Below, piece after piece: positions 34,706 through 45,900 of a DNA stretch of 64,000 bases; the first letter of the stretch is position 1, and each line of letters starts with the position of its first letter. Source of the stretch: Chryseobacterium indologenes. GTDB lineage: Bacteria > Bacteroidota > Bacteroidia > Flavobacteriales > Weeksellaceae. A program made the translations under genes and the position numbers. The stretch is from assembly GCF_001295265.1 (NCBI RefSeq), contig NZ_LJOD01000017.1, positions 1 through 64,000 of the forward strand, written 5' to 3'. The notes beneath the pieces were generated by a model that did no database searches, had not been told where the DNA came from, and saw only the letters and a list, made by a program, of their open reading frames with translations.

Positions 34706-35200
34706 ATGAAATATCTTCTGCACCGATATATCCTGATACTGTCTATTCTAACGGGTTCATTTCTTTTTCCACAGAAATCTGCCGTAGTAAAGACTCTGAA
34801 TATTTATTTGAAGAAAGATCTAGAATTACAGTCAAAGTCCAATCGCTTTGAAGATACCTTAAAAGTAATTACCGCTTACCGTCCGCACAATGGTATTTTA
34901 TCTATAGAAACAGAAACAAATGGTGTCTTTCACTATATAGAAAAGCAGGAAGTTCATCTTTCTGACATCACCGGAGTTGCCAAGGATATTAATGTAGTAT
35001 TTACAACACAGCAGGATGCAGTAAAGACAACCCGTCATTACATTGGAAAAAACAAGGATATTCCCGGATATGAAGGTACAGGAAGTATGTTCTTTACCGG
35101 AATAAGACAGGCTCTGAAAAATGAATATCTTGGTAAAGCCCTGCTGAAAGCTTTTGCGCAAGACGGCTATTCCATCAGAATCCTTCATTGGTATGATTAA
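34706..35200 (+). CDS. Small secreted protein of unknown function
   Basis: The 164-residue protein has a signal peptide (M-K-Y-L-L-H-R-Y-I-L-I-L-S-I-L, cleaved near L-F-P-Q). The mature part is mixed alpha/beta with no recognised motif; notable stretches are R-P-H-N-G-I-L-S-I-E and G-Y-E-G-T-G-S-M-F-F. It lies 19 bases before a small lipoprotein gene, so the pair may be an operon exported to the periplasm. Confidence 0.65.
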   Translation: MKYLLHRYILILSILTGSFLFPQKSAVVKTLNIYLKKDLELQSKSNRFEDTLKVITAYRPHNGILSIETETNGVFHYIEKQEVHLSDITGVAKDINVVFTTQQDAVKTTRHYIGKNKDIPGYEGTGSMFFTGIRQALKNEYLGKALLKAFAQDGYSIRILHWYD

Positions 35201-35219
35201 ACAATCAACACATAAAAAT

Positions 35220-35651
35220 ATGAAAAACACCCATTCTTTTATCGTTCTGTTATTATTCTTTCTATTTACGGCCTGCCAGCCTTCAGGAACACCGGATAAT
35301 ACCCTCTTGACAGATCAGGAAATCCTTTTGCCGGAAGGCTTTTCCCATGCTGTAGAAAAGAAATATAGCGTCAGAAAAAACATCGATGACACAGGGGCTG
35401 TATGTACGTTTGATATTACAGCTTTAGAAAAAGCGCCCTCTAATTTTGTAGTGAAAAACATTAAGATTACATTAAACGGCGGGGTTAAGGACATTCAGTT
35501 TAAAGCCTTTGTAGAAAAGCAGAATGTAAACCTTGGCACAAAGAAAGCCTATGATACCTATTGTATTGCAGAAATAAAATATACTCAACCCGGAAAGGAA
35601 GTTATTAAAACTTATACCATCACTGCCAGGGGAAAGGTCTCCGAATTATAA
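35220..35651 (+). CDS. Small lipoprotein of unknown function
   Basis: The 143-residue protein starts M-K-N-T-H-S-F-I-V-L-L-L-F-F-L-F-T-A-C, a classic lipobox (F-T-A-C, Cys about residue 19). The mature domain shows beta-rich stretches (V-C-T-F-D-I-T, V-K-N-I-K-I-T-L-N-G-G). The frame is open earlier (from 35154, overlapping the preceding gene), but only ATG 35220 gives a lipoprotein signal. Function unknown. Confidence 0.7.
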   Translation: MKNTHSFIVLLLFFLFTACQPSGTPDNTLLTDQEILLPEGFSHAVEKKYSVRKNIDDTGAVCTFDITALEKAPSNFVVKNIKITLNGGVKDIQFKAFVEKQNVNLGTKKAYDTYCIAEIKYTQPGKEVIKTYTITARGKVSEL

Positions 35652-35706
35652 ACATTATCTGGAGTAAATCCGGTATTCTTTCAACATCTATTATATTCAA
35701 TAAAAA

Positions 35707-36156
35707 ATGTCTGATAAAATTCGTTTCACCGATCAGAATAAAACGATCTCTGATTTCTATGATGAAGTCTGGGTAGTCTGTACTGTCTGCGGACAGAAAG
35801 CATTTGCCAAAACTGACAGGGAACAGAAAAAAGCAAGACTGTTCTGTCCTGCTTGTGGTTATAATAAAGAGACCTCCATGGAATCCTGCATTTTTGGTTA
35901 TAAAGCACTCAGTATAAGAGCTGCTCATGTTTATTTTGGAGCCGAACTTTGGCTGCAGCATTCTTTTAAAGATGATATATTTTGTGCATATAACGGACCC
36001 CATCTGGAATATCTGGAAAATTACATTGCTGCGGACCTCCGGGAGCATAAAGACCGTACTCATTTTACACTTCTGGAGAAGCTTCCCAGGTTTTATCATG
36101 AGGCTAAAAACCGTAAATCACTTTTAGCAATCATAGAAAGGCTGAAGAACAAGTAA
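35707..36156 (+). CDS. Small zinc-ribbon protein of unknown function
   Basis: The 149-residue cytoplasmic protein has two cysteine pairs, C-T-V-C-G near residue 24 and C-P-A-C-G near 46, spaced as a four-Cys zinc ribbon. A C-terminal helical part follows (Y-I-A-A-D-L-R-E-H-K). It could bind nucleic acid or another protein; there is no further clue from neighbours. Confidence 0.65.
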   Translation: MSDKIRFTDQNKTISDFYDEVWVVCTVCGQKAFAKTDREQKKARLFCPACGYNKETSMESCIFGYKALSIRAAHVYFGAELWLQHSFKDDIFCAYNGPHLEYLENYIAADLREHKDRTHFTLLEKLPRFYHEAKNRKSLLAIIERLKNK

Positions 36157-36224
36157 AAAGGAAAACATGAAGCGGGAAGCCACAGCGTTGTTACCTGTCT
36201 GGTAAATATGCTATTAATCCATTG

Positions 36225-36251
36225 AAAGAACCCATTTTCCGGGTTCTTTTT
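36225..36251 (+). terminator. Terminator after the zinc-ribbon gene
   Basis: A perfect 9-bp stem, aaagaaccc / gggttcttt, with a 7-nt loop is followed by Ts. Confidence 0.85.
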
Positions 36252-36390
36252 GTTGACATATATATCCGATATAGTATAAAAAAAATTTATTAGTGTTAAC
36301 AAAATATAACACAAATTTTAAATATTCAATAATACAGCAATAAAGATCAGTTGTTTAATTTTTTTCTATAAAAAATTGATTATTAATGCT

Positions 36391-36398
36391 TAAATTTG
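36391..36398 (+). promoter_or_regulatory. -7 box of the first giant T9SS-B gene
   Basis: TAAATTTG lies 18 bases before ATG 36417. The 15-base string taatgcttaaatttg is identical to the one before rocD (16758-16772). Confidence 0.6.
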
Positions 36399-36416
36399 CG
36401 GCCCTTATAGTAACGC

Positions 36417-39400
36417 ATGAAAAAATTTCTACTCGCTTTTTGTACATTTTTCTGTTTATTAGTCAATGCACAATTAGATACAGAGCACTGGTTTGCTCCA
36501 ATGTCCGCAAGTTCTCTTCAGGGAACTCCAAAATGTTATTTATACCTTTCAACCAATGAAACTACACCTTTTCAGGTACAGGTTTACAACAACAATACTG
36601 TATTTTCTACCGTACAGGTAAGTAAAGGAAACCCGGTTCAGGTAACCGTTCCTTATCAATACATGATTGCTTCTGCCCTGTCTAATCTTTTTACTCAAAA
36701 TTCTATGGGATTATATGTAAAAGGAAACAAAAAATTCTTTGCCAATTTCAGGTTTACGGTTCCTAACCAGGCTGAAATTATTACATCGAAAGGACTTGCG
36801 GGAATCGGGAAAAACTTTTTCGTAGGAACAGCGCCTGTTACTTCAGCAAAAAACCATGTTAATTCAACAGTAGGAATCACTGCCACTGAAGATAATACAA
36901 CGGTAACATTATCAGGATACAACCCTGGTGTTGTATTCTCTGACGGTATTTCGGCTCCTTCAAGAACATTTACTCTTAACAGGGGGCAGTCGTATATTAT
37001 TGAAGCTAAAAGTACGCTTTCCACAGCCAATTTAAGAGGACTGATCGGGGCAAAGATCACCGCTACGAAGCCTATTTCTGTAACGAACGGAAATTTTAAC
37101 AGCATCTATACTACCCAAAACAACACCAATGTTGATGTACTGATGGATCAGGCTGTTCCGGTAGAGAGATTAGGAAAGGATTTTGTACTTGTAAAAGGAA
37201 ACGGGCTGGCTGCCTCCGGGATGGAAGCCGCTCTGGTAATCGGTACGGTAAACGGTACTGTACTTACGATTAACGGAAATCCTGGTAATACTTATACCCT
37301 GAACGCCGGAGAACACCGCATTATTCCGGGCACCAATTACAGTGCCCAGGGAAATAATATGAGCATTACCTCCAATAACAACGTGTATGTATATCAGCTT
37401 CTTGCAGGAACATCAGGAAGCACTGTTTATGCAACAGGAGGAATGAATTTTATCCCACCGTTAAGCTGTTTTCTGCCTAAGGAAATCAACGAAATAGGAT
37501 TCATCAACAGAATAGGTACAGATTACTTTGACACCAAACTTAATATCATTACGCAGGCAGGTGCAGCGGTTTCTTTTAACGGAGCTACCCCTGCTGCTTC
37601 TACCGGTCCCTATGCTGTAGCCGGAAATCCGAACTGGGTAACCTATTCTATTCCGTATGTTACCAACACCATAACCGTTACATCTACGAAACCTGTAACA
37701 GCAGGTATTGCAGCAGGTGACGGAGCAGTAGGATATGGAGGATATTTTGCAGGATTCTCTTCAGTACCGGCGATTACCAAAACCGGCGACTGCTACACAG
37801 GGGTTCGTCTTGAGGTAGACAGCAGCTATGACTCTTACCAATGGTACTTTAATGGAAACCCTATTAACGGAGCGACCACCTACTTCATTAATCCTGAACT
37901 TTACGGAGCAGGAACCTATACCTGCTATATTACGAAGAATAACTGCGAATCCAGGATGACCTATGAGTACGAGTACACTTTATGTCCGCCAATCTCAACC
38001 ACCCTTTATGAGATAGGGTCTTGTAATACAAAAGTGATTACTCCTGCATTTACCAATTCAACTCAGACCATTAACCCGTCACAAACCAGCATCATTGTAC
38101 AGCCAACTCATGGAACAGTGGCTATAAATCCGGCTAACGGGCAGATTACCTATACACCTAACCCGGGACTTACCGCTGATGCAACGGATACATTTACTTA
38201 TTATATCTCAGGAAACGGAAATCCTGCTGATTTTGAATATTTCAAAATTAACATGAATATTGATGTTCTGCAGACCCAAAATGCTACGATGTCATCCTGT
38301 GCGGGAGCAAACGGAAACGGAACCTATAATCTTACAACGGCTGTTGTTACTCCGGACGCTGGTACTACGGCAACTTATTTTACCAATCCTAATTTAACAG
38401 GCCAGATTACCAGTCCCGCAACTTATACAGGCCCTGCCGGAACTATCTACGTGAATGTAACGTCTTCATTCGGATGTACTAAAACCGCTCAGATCACCTT
38501 AACACAGAATCTCTCCCCTAATATCAACACAGCCAATTTCAACGCCAGTTTCTGTGATGATGATTTTGATGGGATCATTAGTGTAAACTTCAACAACGTA
38601 ACTCCTCAAATTGTAGCTAATTCTGCCAATTTCACTGTAAAATATTACCTTTCACAGGCTGATGCCAACGCAGGAAACAACAATAACCTTCCTGCAAACT
38701 GGACGTATACTGCCAATACCACTGTATATGTAAGGGTATTTTCCAATGTAAGCGACTGCCCTTCTGCTTTCGGACAGATCAATTTTACGATAGGAGCCAA
38801 AATTCCACTGATCACAGCAAATGCAGTGGCTGATATTTGTGATAATGACCTTAGCGGATCAGAATCAGCTAACCTTAATGATTACAGAAACCTGTTTACG
38901 CTGGATCCTAACGTCATACTTTCATTCCATTCTACGCTGGCCAATGCGCAGGCAGGAACTAATGCTATTTCTCCGAATCAGAATATTACGTCTGTACATA
39001 CTTTCTATGTAAGATTCCAAAGTACAACATCATGTCCTAATATCGGTACCCTGAAACTTACTTTAAAAACACCTAAAAAGTCTGAAAGACTGCATGATCA
39101 GGTCGTATGTGCTAATGACAAAGCCATATTGGATCCGGGTCCCGGATTTACGTCTTATCTATGGAGCACGGGTGCCACTACTCCAACTATTACGGTAGGG
39201 GCAGGAAATTATTATGTAGATCTTGGATTTAACGGATGTGTATACCGTCAGAACGTAAAAGTAACAACTGCACAGGCTCCTTCCATTACCAGAATAGAGA
39301 TATCGGGATCTACTGCAACAGTATATGTAACCGGAGGTACTCCTCCTTATCAGTATTCCCTTGATGGCTTCAACTATCAGCCTTCTAATGTTTTCATGAA

Positions 39401-39752
39401 CTTGTCAAGAGGAATTCATAAGGTATATGTGCTGGGAGCAGACGGATGTCTTCCCGTATCTAAAGAATTTTTAGTGATTAATCTGGTAAATACCATCACT
39501 CCGAACGGAGACGGAATTAATGATGTTCTTAACTATTCTGAACTGAAAATAAAAGAGAACGTAAGTATAGAAGTAGCTGATCGCTATGGTGCTTCCGTTT
39601 ACCGCTCAACAGACAAAAATTATATCTGGGACGGGAAAGTGAGCGGAAGAAGTATTCCTACAGGAACTTACTGGTATGTAATACGATGGACAGAGCCTGA
39701 TACTAAATTATCAGTTTCTTATTCCGGATGGCTTTTAATTAAAAATCGATAA
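36417..39752 (+). CDS. Giant surface protein, IgGFc-binding-like N-domain and T9SS type B tail (copy 1)
   Basis: The 1111-residue protein has a signal peptide (to about L-V-N-A-Q), then the shared start L-D-T-E-H-W-F-A-P-M. Residues ~25-460 resemble the IgGFc-binding N-terminal type (A-T-E-D-N-T-T-V-T, F-T-L-N-R-G-Q-S-Y-I-I, K-P-I-S-V-T-N-G-N-F, D-V-L-M-D-Q). Middle Ig/PKD-like modules include two with Asp-rich motifs (F-C-D-D-D-F-D-G and I-C-D-N-D-L-S-G). The C-terminus (N-T-I-T-P-N-G-D-G-I-N-D, D-R-Y-G, G-T-Y-W-Y-V-I-R-W) is a gliding-motility-associated type B sorting domain. Likely a long cell-surface adhesin. Confidence 0.85.
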   Translation: MKKFLLAFCTFFCLLVNAQLDTEHWFAPMSASSLQGTPKCYLYLSTNETTPFQVQVYNNNTVFSTVQVSKGNPVQVTVPYQYMIASALSNLFTQNSMGLYVKGNKKFFANFRFTVPNQAEIITSKGLAGIGKNFFVGTAPVTSAKNHVNSTVGITATEDNTTVTLSGYNPGVVFSDGISAPSRTFTLNRGQSYIIEAKSTLSTANLRGLIGAKITATKPISVTNGNFNSIYTTQNNTNVDVLMDQAVPVERLGKDFVLVKGNGLAASGMEAALVIGTVNGTVLTINGNPGNTYTLNAGEHRIIPGTNYSAQGNNMSITSNNNVYVYQLLAGTSGSTVYATGGMNFIPPLSCFLPKEINEIGFINRIGTDYFDTKLNIITQAGAAVSFNGATPAASTGPYAVAGNPNWVTYSIPYVTNTITVTSTKPVTAGIAAGDGAVGYGGYFAGFSSVPAITKTGDCYTGVRLEVDSSYDSYQWYFNGNPINGATTYFINPELYGAGTYTCYITKNNCESRMTYEYEYTLCPPISTTLYEIGSCNTKVITPAFTNSTQTINPSQTSIIVQPTHGTVAINPANGQITYTPNPGLTADATDTFTYYISGNGNPADFEYFKINMNIDVLQTQNATMSSCAGANGNGTYNLTTAVVTPDAGTTATYFTNPNLTGQITSPATYTGPAGTIYVNVTSSFGCTKTAQITLTQNLSPNINTANFNASFCDDDFDGIISVNFNNVTPQIVANSANFTVKYYLSQADANAGNNNNLPANWTYTANTTVYVRVFSNVSDCPSAFGQINFTIGAKIPLITANAVADICDNDLSGSESANLNDYRNLFTLDPNVILSFHSTLANAQAGTNAISPNQNITSVHTFYVRFQSTTSCPNIGTLKLTLKTPKKSERLHDQVVCANDKAILDPGPGFTSYLWSTGATTPTITVGAGNYYVDLGFNGCVYRQNVKVTTAQAPSITRIEISGSTATVYVTGGTPPYQYSLDGFNYQPSNVFMNLSRGIHKVYVLGADGCLPVSKEFLVINLVNTITPNGDGINDVLNYSELKIKENVSIEVADRYGASVYRSTDKNYIWDGKVSGRSIPTGTYWYVIRWTEPDTKLSVSYSGWLLIKNR

Positions 39753-39833
39753 TAAAAATTAACTTTTATTTATATTTCATTAACACTATTTGAAATATTA
39801 TTTTAATTTTGTAGAAATCCTAATTCCATACAC

Positions 39834-42719
39834 ATGAAAAAATTTCTACTCAGCTTAGTATTGGTTTTTTTGACGGCAAATATGGTTTTTGCACAAAGGG
39901 ACACCGAACACTGGTTTGCTCCTATGGCCGCAAGATCATCTGCTCTATCGTCTCCTAAACAGGCATTATATCTGTCTACAGATTCTACTACTCCTTTTGA
40001 TGTAGAAATCTACAGCCGGAATGCTACCGGCTACCAGCTACTGGCAACAAGAACAATCAGTAAAGGTGACCCTAAAACATATGATGTAGCAACAGCAGTA
40101 ATGACTACCTCAAATTCTACAGAGCTCTTCAAATCTGTAAACAAGGGGCTGTACGTTAAAGGAACAAAACCTTTTTTCGCAAATTACAGATTCAGTGTAA
40201 CCAGCCATGGGGAAATATTAACCTCTAAAGGTAAAGCAGGTATCGGTACTAAATTTTATGTAGCTACAGCTCCTGTACTTGCGTCTTCATCATTGATGCA
40301 GTACCTTAATTTTACAACAGGGATTATGGCTACTGAGGATAATACAACGATAACTGTTACAGGATATGATGCAGGTGTTCAGTTTACCAATGGAACTACC
40401 GGAGCCACTGTTCCTACAATGAATATCACCCTTAATAAAGGGCAGTCCTATATCATTGAAGGCCAGATGAACAACGGAACTAATGCATCCGGATTTATTG
40501 GAGCCAAAATAGAATCCAACAAGCCTATTTCTGTTACCAACGGAAATTTCAATGGCCAGTTTGCCCTTCCGGCTACTTCTGCTCTTTCATCAGATATTGT
40601 GATGGACCAGTCTGTTCCTGCAGACCGATTAGGAAATGAATTCATCATGGTAATTGGAAATGGCGGAACAACAAAGGGAATAGAAGATGCTCTTATTGTA
40701 GCCACAGAAAATAATACCGAAGTTTACCTGAACGGATCAACAACTCCTGTTCAGGTCCTTAATGAAGGGCAGTGGATGAGAGCAGGCCAGGGTCCAAACG
40801 GCACATTTGTTAACCCTTATATTGACCAGGGGAACGGACACCTGAATATGCATGTTAAAACCTCTAAAAATGTATATGTATACCAGCTGCTTGCAGGGCT
40901 TCTCAATACTGAAGCCACAGTAGGTTTCAATTATATACCACCGTTAAACTGTTTCCTTCCAAGAAGAATTGATGAGATAGGAAAAATAGAAGAACTTCCG
41001 GAAAACAGCAATAGCGGAGCTAAAAACGTAAAATTAAATATCCTGACCGAAGCGGGAGCCACCGTTACTGTTACGGCCAATGGAGCTCCTCCTACTACTC
41101 CAACAGCAACACAGGGACCTTTCCCTGTAGCCGGAACCACAGCATGGGTATCTTACTCCATTCCTAATGTTACCGGAAACGTTACTGTTACCTCTACAAA
41201 AGCTGTTACTGCAGGAATTGCTGCGGGTAGTGGAGCTGTAGGATATGGAGGTTACTTCGCAGGATTCTCTTCAATTCCTGTTATTACAAAACGTTCCGGA
41301 GAATGTGCTCCGGGAATTATACTGGAGGTGGATGACAGCTATGAAGGATATCAATGGTACAGAAACGGAAATATTATTGTTGGTGCAACAGCTAATACTT
41401 ATGCTCCAACTCTTTCCGGAAATTATACCGTAAGAGTAAGCATGGGAACCTGCCCTCCTCTTACCACTCCGATTTATAAGGTATTCAGCTGTTTAAAAGA
41501 AACCACTCAGGCTCTAAATATCTGTGCAACCAAAGTGATTACCCCTGCATTTACAGCCTCTACACAAACTCCGGTGCCTAGTACCGTAGTGATTATTACA
41601 CCACCTACCAATGGTACTGCAGTTGTTAATTCTAACGGAACCATCACTTATACCCCTACAACAAACTTTAGCGGAACAGATAAGATTGTTTATAAATTCT
41701 GTGGCAACGATACTGAATTTACAGATTGTGAACAGATCACTTTAAATCTTACTGTAGTTCCGTTCGTAGTAAGAGATGCAGAGATCAAAGCCTGCTGGTA
41801 TGATGTAGCTCCTTATGCTTATTTCGATCTTACAAAAGCAGACATCACAGATTATACTTTAGCTATTAAAAAGTATTACCGTACGATGGCAGACCTTAAT
41901 GCCGGAACCAATGAAATTACCACACCTGATAATTTCCCTGCTACCGGAGGTATTGTTTTCGTTAAGGTAACAACTCTTGAAGGATGTATAGCCATTGCTA
42001 AAATTACCCTTACTCCGCTTCCTATCAGAAAATCACCAATCCTGGTAGATCAGTATATCTGTATCGACAGCAGAACCAATCTGGATGCAGGTCCGGGATA
42101 TGATTCTTATTTATGGAATACCGGAGCAACAACATCATCCATTCAGGGGGTTGGAGTTGGAGAATATTCTGTAATACTGGGTAAAAACGGATGCTTCTTA
42201 ACACAGATTGTAAGGGTTAGAAAAGCTGAAGATCCGGTAATCTCCCAGATAGAAATTTCCAATACCACTGTAACAGTAATAGCAAACGGAGGAAAAGCTC
42301 CTTATAAATATGCTGTAGACGGACAAACAAACTGGCAGGACTCCAATATATTCACCGGGCTAACCCGAGGACAGCATACATTCTATGTAAAAGATGCTTA
42401 CAACTGTAATCCTACCTCCGTTGAAGTTACCGTTCCGAACCTGATCAATGCCATTACACCAAACGGTGATAATAAAAATGATTATATTGATTACAGTGAA
42501 CTGTCTTACAAAGAAAACCTTTCTTTCATGATCTATGACCGATATGGAAATAAGGTATTCACCGGTGATAAATTCAACAATTACAAATGGAACGGAAGAC
42601 ATTTTGACAAGAAAATACTAACCGGAACATACTGGTATCACATCAACTGGAATGAATCTAACAAAGAGAAAACTCCAATTAAATATACCGGATGGGTTTT
42701 AGTAAAAAATATAGAGTAA
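39834..42719 (+). CDS. Giant surface protein, same family (copy 2, shorter)
   Basis: The 961-residue protein has the same signal peptide style, R-D-T-E-H-W-F-A-P-M start, IgGFc-binding-like N-domain (A-T-E-D-N-T-T-I-T, D-I-V-M-D-Q) and type B tail (N-A-I-T-P-N-G-D-N-K-N-D, then G-T-Y-W-Y). It lacks the two Asp-rich C-D-D-x-F-D-G modules that copies 1 and 3 share, which explains the ~150-residue deficit. A TAATTTTG box at 39804-39811 suggests separate transcription. Confidence 0.85.
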   Translation: MKKFLLSLVLVFLTANMVFAQRDTEHWFAPMAARSSALSSPKQALYLSTDSTTPFDVEIYSRNATGYQLLATRTISKGDPKTYDVATAVMTTSNSTELFKSVNKGLYVKGTKPFFANYRFSVTSHGEILTSKGKAGIGTKFYVATAPVLASSSLMQYLNFTTGIMATEDNTTITVTGYDAGVQFTNGTTGATVPTMNITLNKGQSYIIEGQMNNGTNASGFIGAKIESNKPISVTNGNFNGQFALPATSALSSDIVMDQSVPADRLGNEFIMVIGNGGTTKGIEDALIVATENNTEVYLNGSTTPVQVLNEGQWMRAGQGPNGTFVNPYIDQGNGHLNMHVKTSKNVYVYQLLAGLLNTEATVGFNYIPPLNCFLPRRIDEIGKIEELPENSNSGAKNVKLNILTEAGATVTVTANGAPPTTPTATQGPFPVAGTTAWVSYSIPNVTGNVTVTSTKAVTAGIAAGSGAVGYGGYFAGFSSIPVITKRSGECAPGIILEVDDSYEGYQWYRNGNIIVGATANTYAPTLSGNYTVRVSMGTCPPLTTPIYKVFSCLKETTQALNICATKVITPAFTASTQTPVPSTVVIITPPTNGTAVVNSNGTITYTPTTNFSGTDKIVYKFCGNDTEFTDCEQITLNLTVVPFVVRDAEIKACWYDVAPYAYFDLTKADITDYTLAIKKYYRTMADLNAGTNEITTPDNFPATGGIVFVKVTTLEGCIAIAKITLTPLPIRKSPILVDQYICIDSRTNLDAGPGYDSYLWNTGATTSSIQGVGVGEYSVILGKNGCFLTQIVRVRKAEDPVISQIEISNTTVTVIANGGKAPYKYAVDGQTNWQDSNIFTGLTRGQHTFYVKDAYNCNPTSVEVTVPNLINAITPNGDNKNDYIDYSELSYKENLSFMIYDRYGNKVFTGDKFNNYKWNGRHFDKKILTGTYWYHINWNESNKEKTPIKYTGWVLVKNIE

Positions 42720-42743
42720 ACTAATCCTTTACTATGAATTTTC

Positions 42744-42770
42744 AACCACGATTTTATATCGTGGTTTTTT
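42744..42770 (+). terminator. Terminator after copy 2
   Basis: A perfect 9-bp stem, aaccacgat / atcgtggtt, with a 5-nt loop is followed by Ts. Confidence 0.9.
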
Positions 42771-42927
42771 ATTTATCAAAGTAAATAATAGCAGAAAGTC
42801 ATAAAATAAATGGGCTGAATAATGATCAGAAACAGAGAATAGCGTGTAAGCAGTAAAACTTTCAAAATCACGAACTTAAAATCACTGTTTTTTATTATTT
42901 TTTCAAGCCATTAATATATTTTATTAT

Positions 42928-42935
42928 TAAATTTG
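42928..42935 (+). promoter_or_regulatory. -7 box of copy 3
   Basis: TAAATTTG lies 19 bases before ATG 42955, the same spacing as copy 1. Confidence 0.55.
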
Positions 42936-42954
42936 TGATAAACCTGTAATCTGA

Positions 42955-45900
42955 ATGAAGAAAATTCTATCTTTTTTATTTATATTTTATATTTTCACCT
43001 CTGTTTCCGCCCAGCTGGATAGGGAACACTGGTTTGCTCCTATGGTTGACAGAACAGGTAACCCGGATCAATATCAGAAACTCTATTTATCAACCAACAG
43101 GACCACCTCTTTTCCAGTCAGCATTTACAACAACAATATCCTGATAGGTACGGTAAATATCAGCAAAAATAATCCTCAGAAGTTTGATGTATTAAGGTCT
43201 TATATCATCACTACCCAGCAAACGGATTTGTTTACGCCTACATCAAAAGGGCTCTATCTGAAAGCAGAATTCCCGTTTTATGCCAATTTAAGATTTTCAG
43301 TATATAATCATGCAGAAATCATTACTTCCAAAGGAATTCCGTCCACAGGAAAAAACTTTTATGTAACCACTGCCCCTATCACTGTAAGCAATCCCATTTT
43401 GAATTTTATGGCCAGTATTCTTGCCACACAAGACAATACTACGGTTACAGTAAGCGGATATAAACCCACGGTACAGTTTTCAAACGGAACCACAGGAACC
43501 AGTAATCCAACGATGACTTTCACGCTGAACAAAGGACAGTCATACATTATAGATGGTCTCGGTACTTTAAACACAGATGGATTCATCGGAGCAAAAATTA
43601 CCGCTAATAAACCTGTAAATGTCACCAACGGAAACTTTAACGGCCAATATTCCGGAAATATATCAACCAGTTCCGATATTTTAATGGACCAGTCGGTTCC
43701 TGTTGACAGGCTGGGAAGTGAATTTGCTCTGGTAAAAGGAAACGGAGGTATAGGCGCCAATATGGAAGGTGCCGTTATCGTCGCAACTGAAGATAATACC
43801 TTAGTATACGTCAATAATGAAATTCCTCCTGTTGCCACTTTAAATACAGGGCAGTATTTTGTTATTCCTGATACCAAATACCAAAACCAGGGAAGCAACC
43901 ATTACAATCTTTATATCAAAACCTCCAAAAATGCTTATGTTTATCAGATTCTTGCCGGAGATTCCACTACAGGAAATGAAGCTGCTACCGGAGGGTTCAA
44001 TTTTATTCCGGCCCTGAACTGCTATCTTCCCAAACAGATCAACGAGCTGGGATTCATTAATGAAAATTATGTTCTTTCCAACAACAATCCTGTTGGTATT
44101 CTCAATATTCCTACCAAACTGAATCTTATCACCGAGAGAGGGGCCAGCGTTACGGTAAACGGAGGAGTTCCTCCCGCAACAACGGGACCGTTTAACATGA
44201 CAGGAACCAACAATTGGGTTACCTATGGAATTCCCAATGTTTCAGGGAATATTACCATTATTTCAGATAAGGCAATTACTGCTGGGATCACTGCAGGAAG
44301 TGATGCTGTGGGATATGGAGGATTTTTTGCCGGTTTTCCTACACAGCCGGTTATTCTCAAATCCGGGGGTGACTGTGTTCCCGGTATTGTACTGACAGTA
44401 GATCCTGTTATTTATGATTCCTACCAGTGGTATGTTAACGGCGGGATAATTCCCGGAGCTACCGGATCATCCATTACTCCTACTCAATCAGGATATTATA
44501 CCTGTTCCGTAACTATGGGCAGCTGTGCACCTTTGATTACAGAACAATTTAAAGTTCAGAATTGTACAAAACTGAGCACCGCATCCTATAATATCTGCTC
44601 TCCACTGACTATAACTCCTACATTCACCAGTTCGACACAAACTCCTGTAGTATCAAGCATTGCTATTACTGCCCCTCCCGCATTAGGTACTGCAACCATA
44701 AACCCGGCAACCGGAGTAATTACCTATACAATCAATACCCCGGGCACTTCCGGAACGGATACCTTCACGTACACATTCTGCGGTAATGATCCTGTTTTTA
44801 CAGACTGTGAAACAGTAACGGTTACCATTAATATCGAATCGCTCACTGTTAGCAATGTAACCCTCAGAGCCTGTAATATCAACGGACAGGGAACTTTTAA
44901 CCTGACTTCTGCCAATGTCACCAATAACTCACCGGTAACGATTACTTATTACCCAAGTTTCACTGATGCGCAGACAGAAAATCCCGCCACCCTCATTACA
45001 GCACCCAATTCATATACTGCACCGGACGGAACCATTGTATATGCCGTTGTAAAAAATTCAATAAGATGTAAAAGTATTGCCCAGATCACTCTTTCCCTAT
45101 ACAATCTTGCCATTGTACAGGATAATTATACAGGGGTATTCTGTGATGATAATTTCGACGGAACAGTAAATATCAACTTATCCGCAATCACTGCTATTGT
45201 ATTAAATAACCCTACCTATTTTACCAATGTAAGATATTACGCTTTACTGGCTGATGCCAATGCGGGAAATAATAATACGCTCCCAAATAACTGGAGCTAC
45301 ACCACTGCTACAACAATTTATATAAGAGTGGATTCTCCTGACGGATGTGCTTCGGTGATTAAGCCTTTAAAATTCATTATCGGAGCAAAGGTTCCGCTGA
45401 TTACTACAGCAGCATCTGTTACTCTCTGCGATGACGATCTGGATGGAGTAAAAGCAGTCAGCTTAGCCTCGCTTATTCCATCATTTACATTAGATCCAAG
45501 TGTTACATATACCTTTTATGCCACTTTAGCTGATGCACAGAATAATACCTCCCCAATAGCAGCATCAGTAAACGTTACCACAACTGCCCAGACGTATTAT
45601 ATCCGGTTTGAAAAGAACGGTGTATGCCCTGAAGTCGGTTCTATCAAAATTACACTTAAAGTACCTAAGAAATCAGATATTTTAAAAGATAAGATCATTT
45701 GTCCTAAAGCCACCACTACCTTAGATGCAGGCCCGGGATTTGAAAGCTATCTGTGGAGTACAGGAGCTACTTCACCTTCCATTACAAATGTTCCTGCAGG
45801 AAGTTATTGGGTAGACCTTGGCTTCAATGGCTGTGTTTACCGTCAGCATGTTACGGTTTCAGAATCTCCCCTGCCTATGATCACTTCCATTGAAATCAAC

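Noticed and set aside
35620..36099. 159-codon minus-strand ORF
   Set aside because: It lies antisense to the zinc-ribbon gene, which has a clear CxxC pair pattern and a terminator in the right place.
43359..43898. 179-codon minus-strand ORF
   Set aside because: It is a shadow of the giant surface gene at 42955; its Pro/Val-rich translation comes from reading antisense to Thr/Asn-rich codons.
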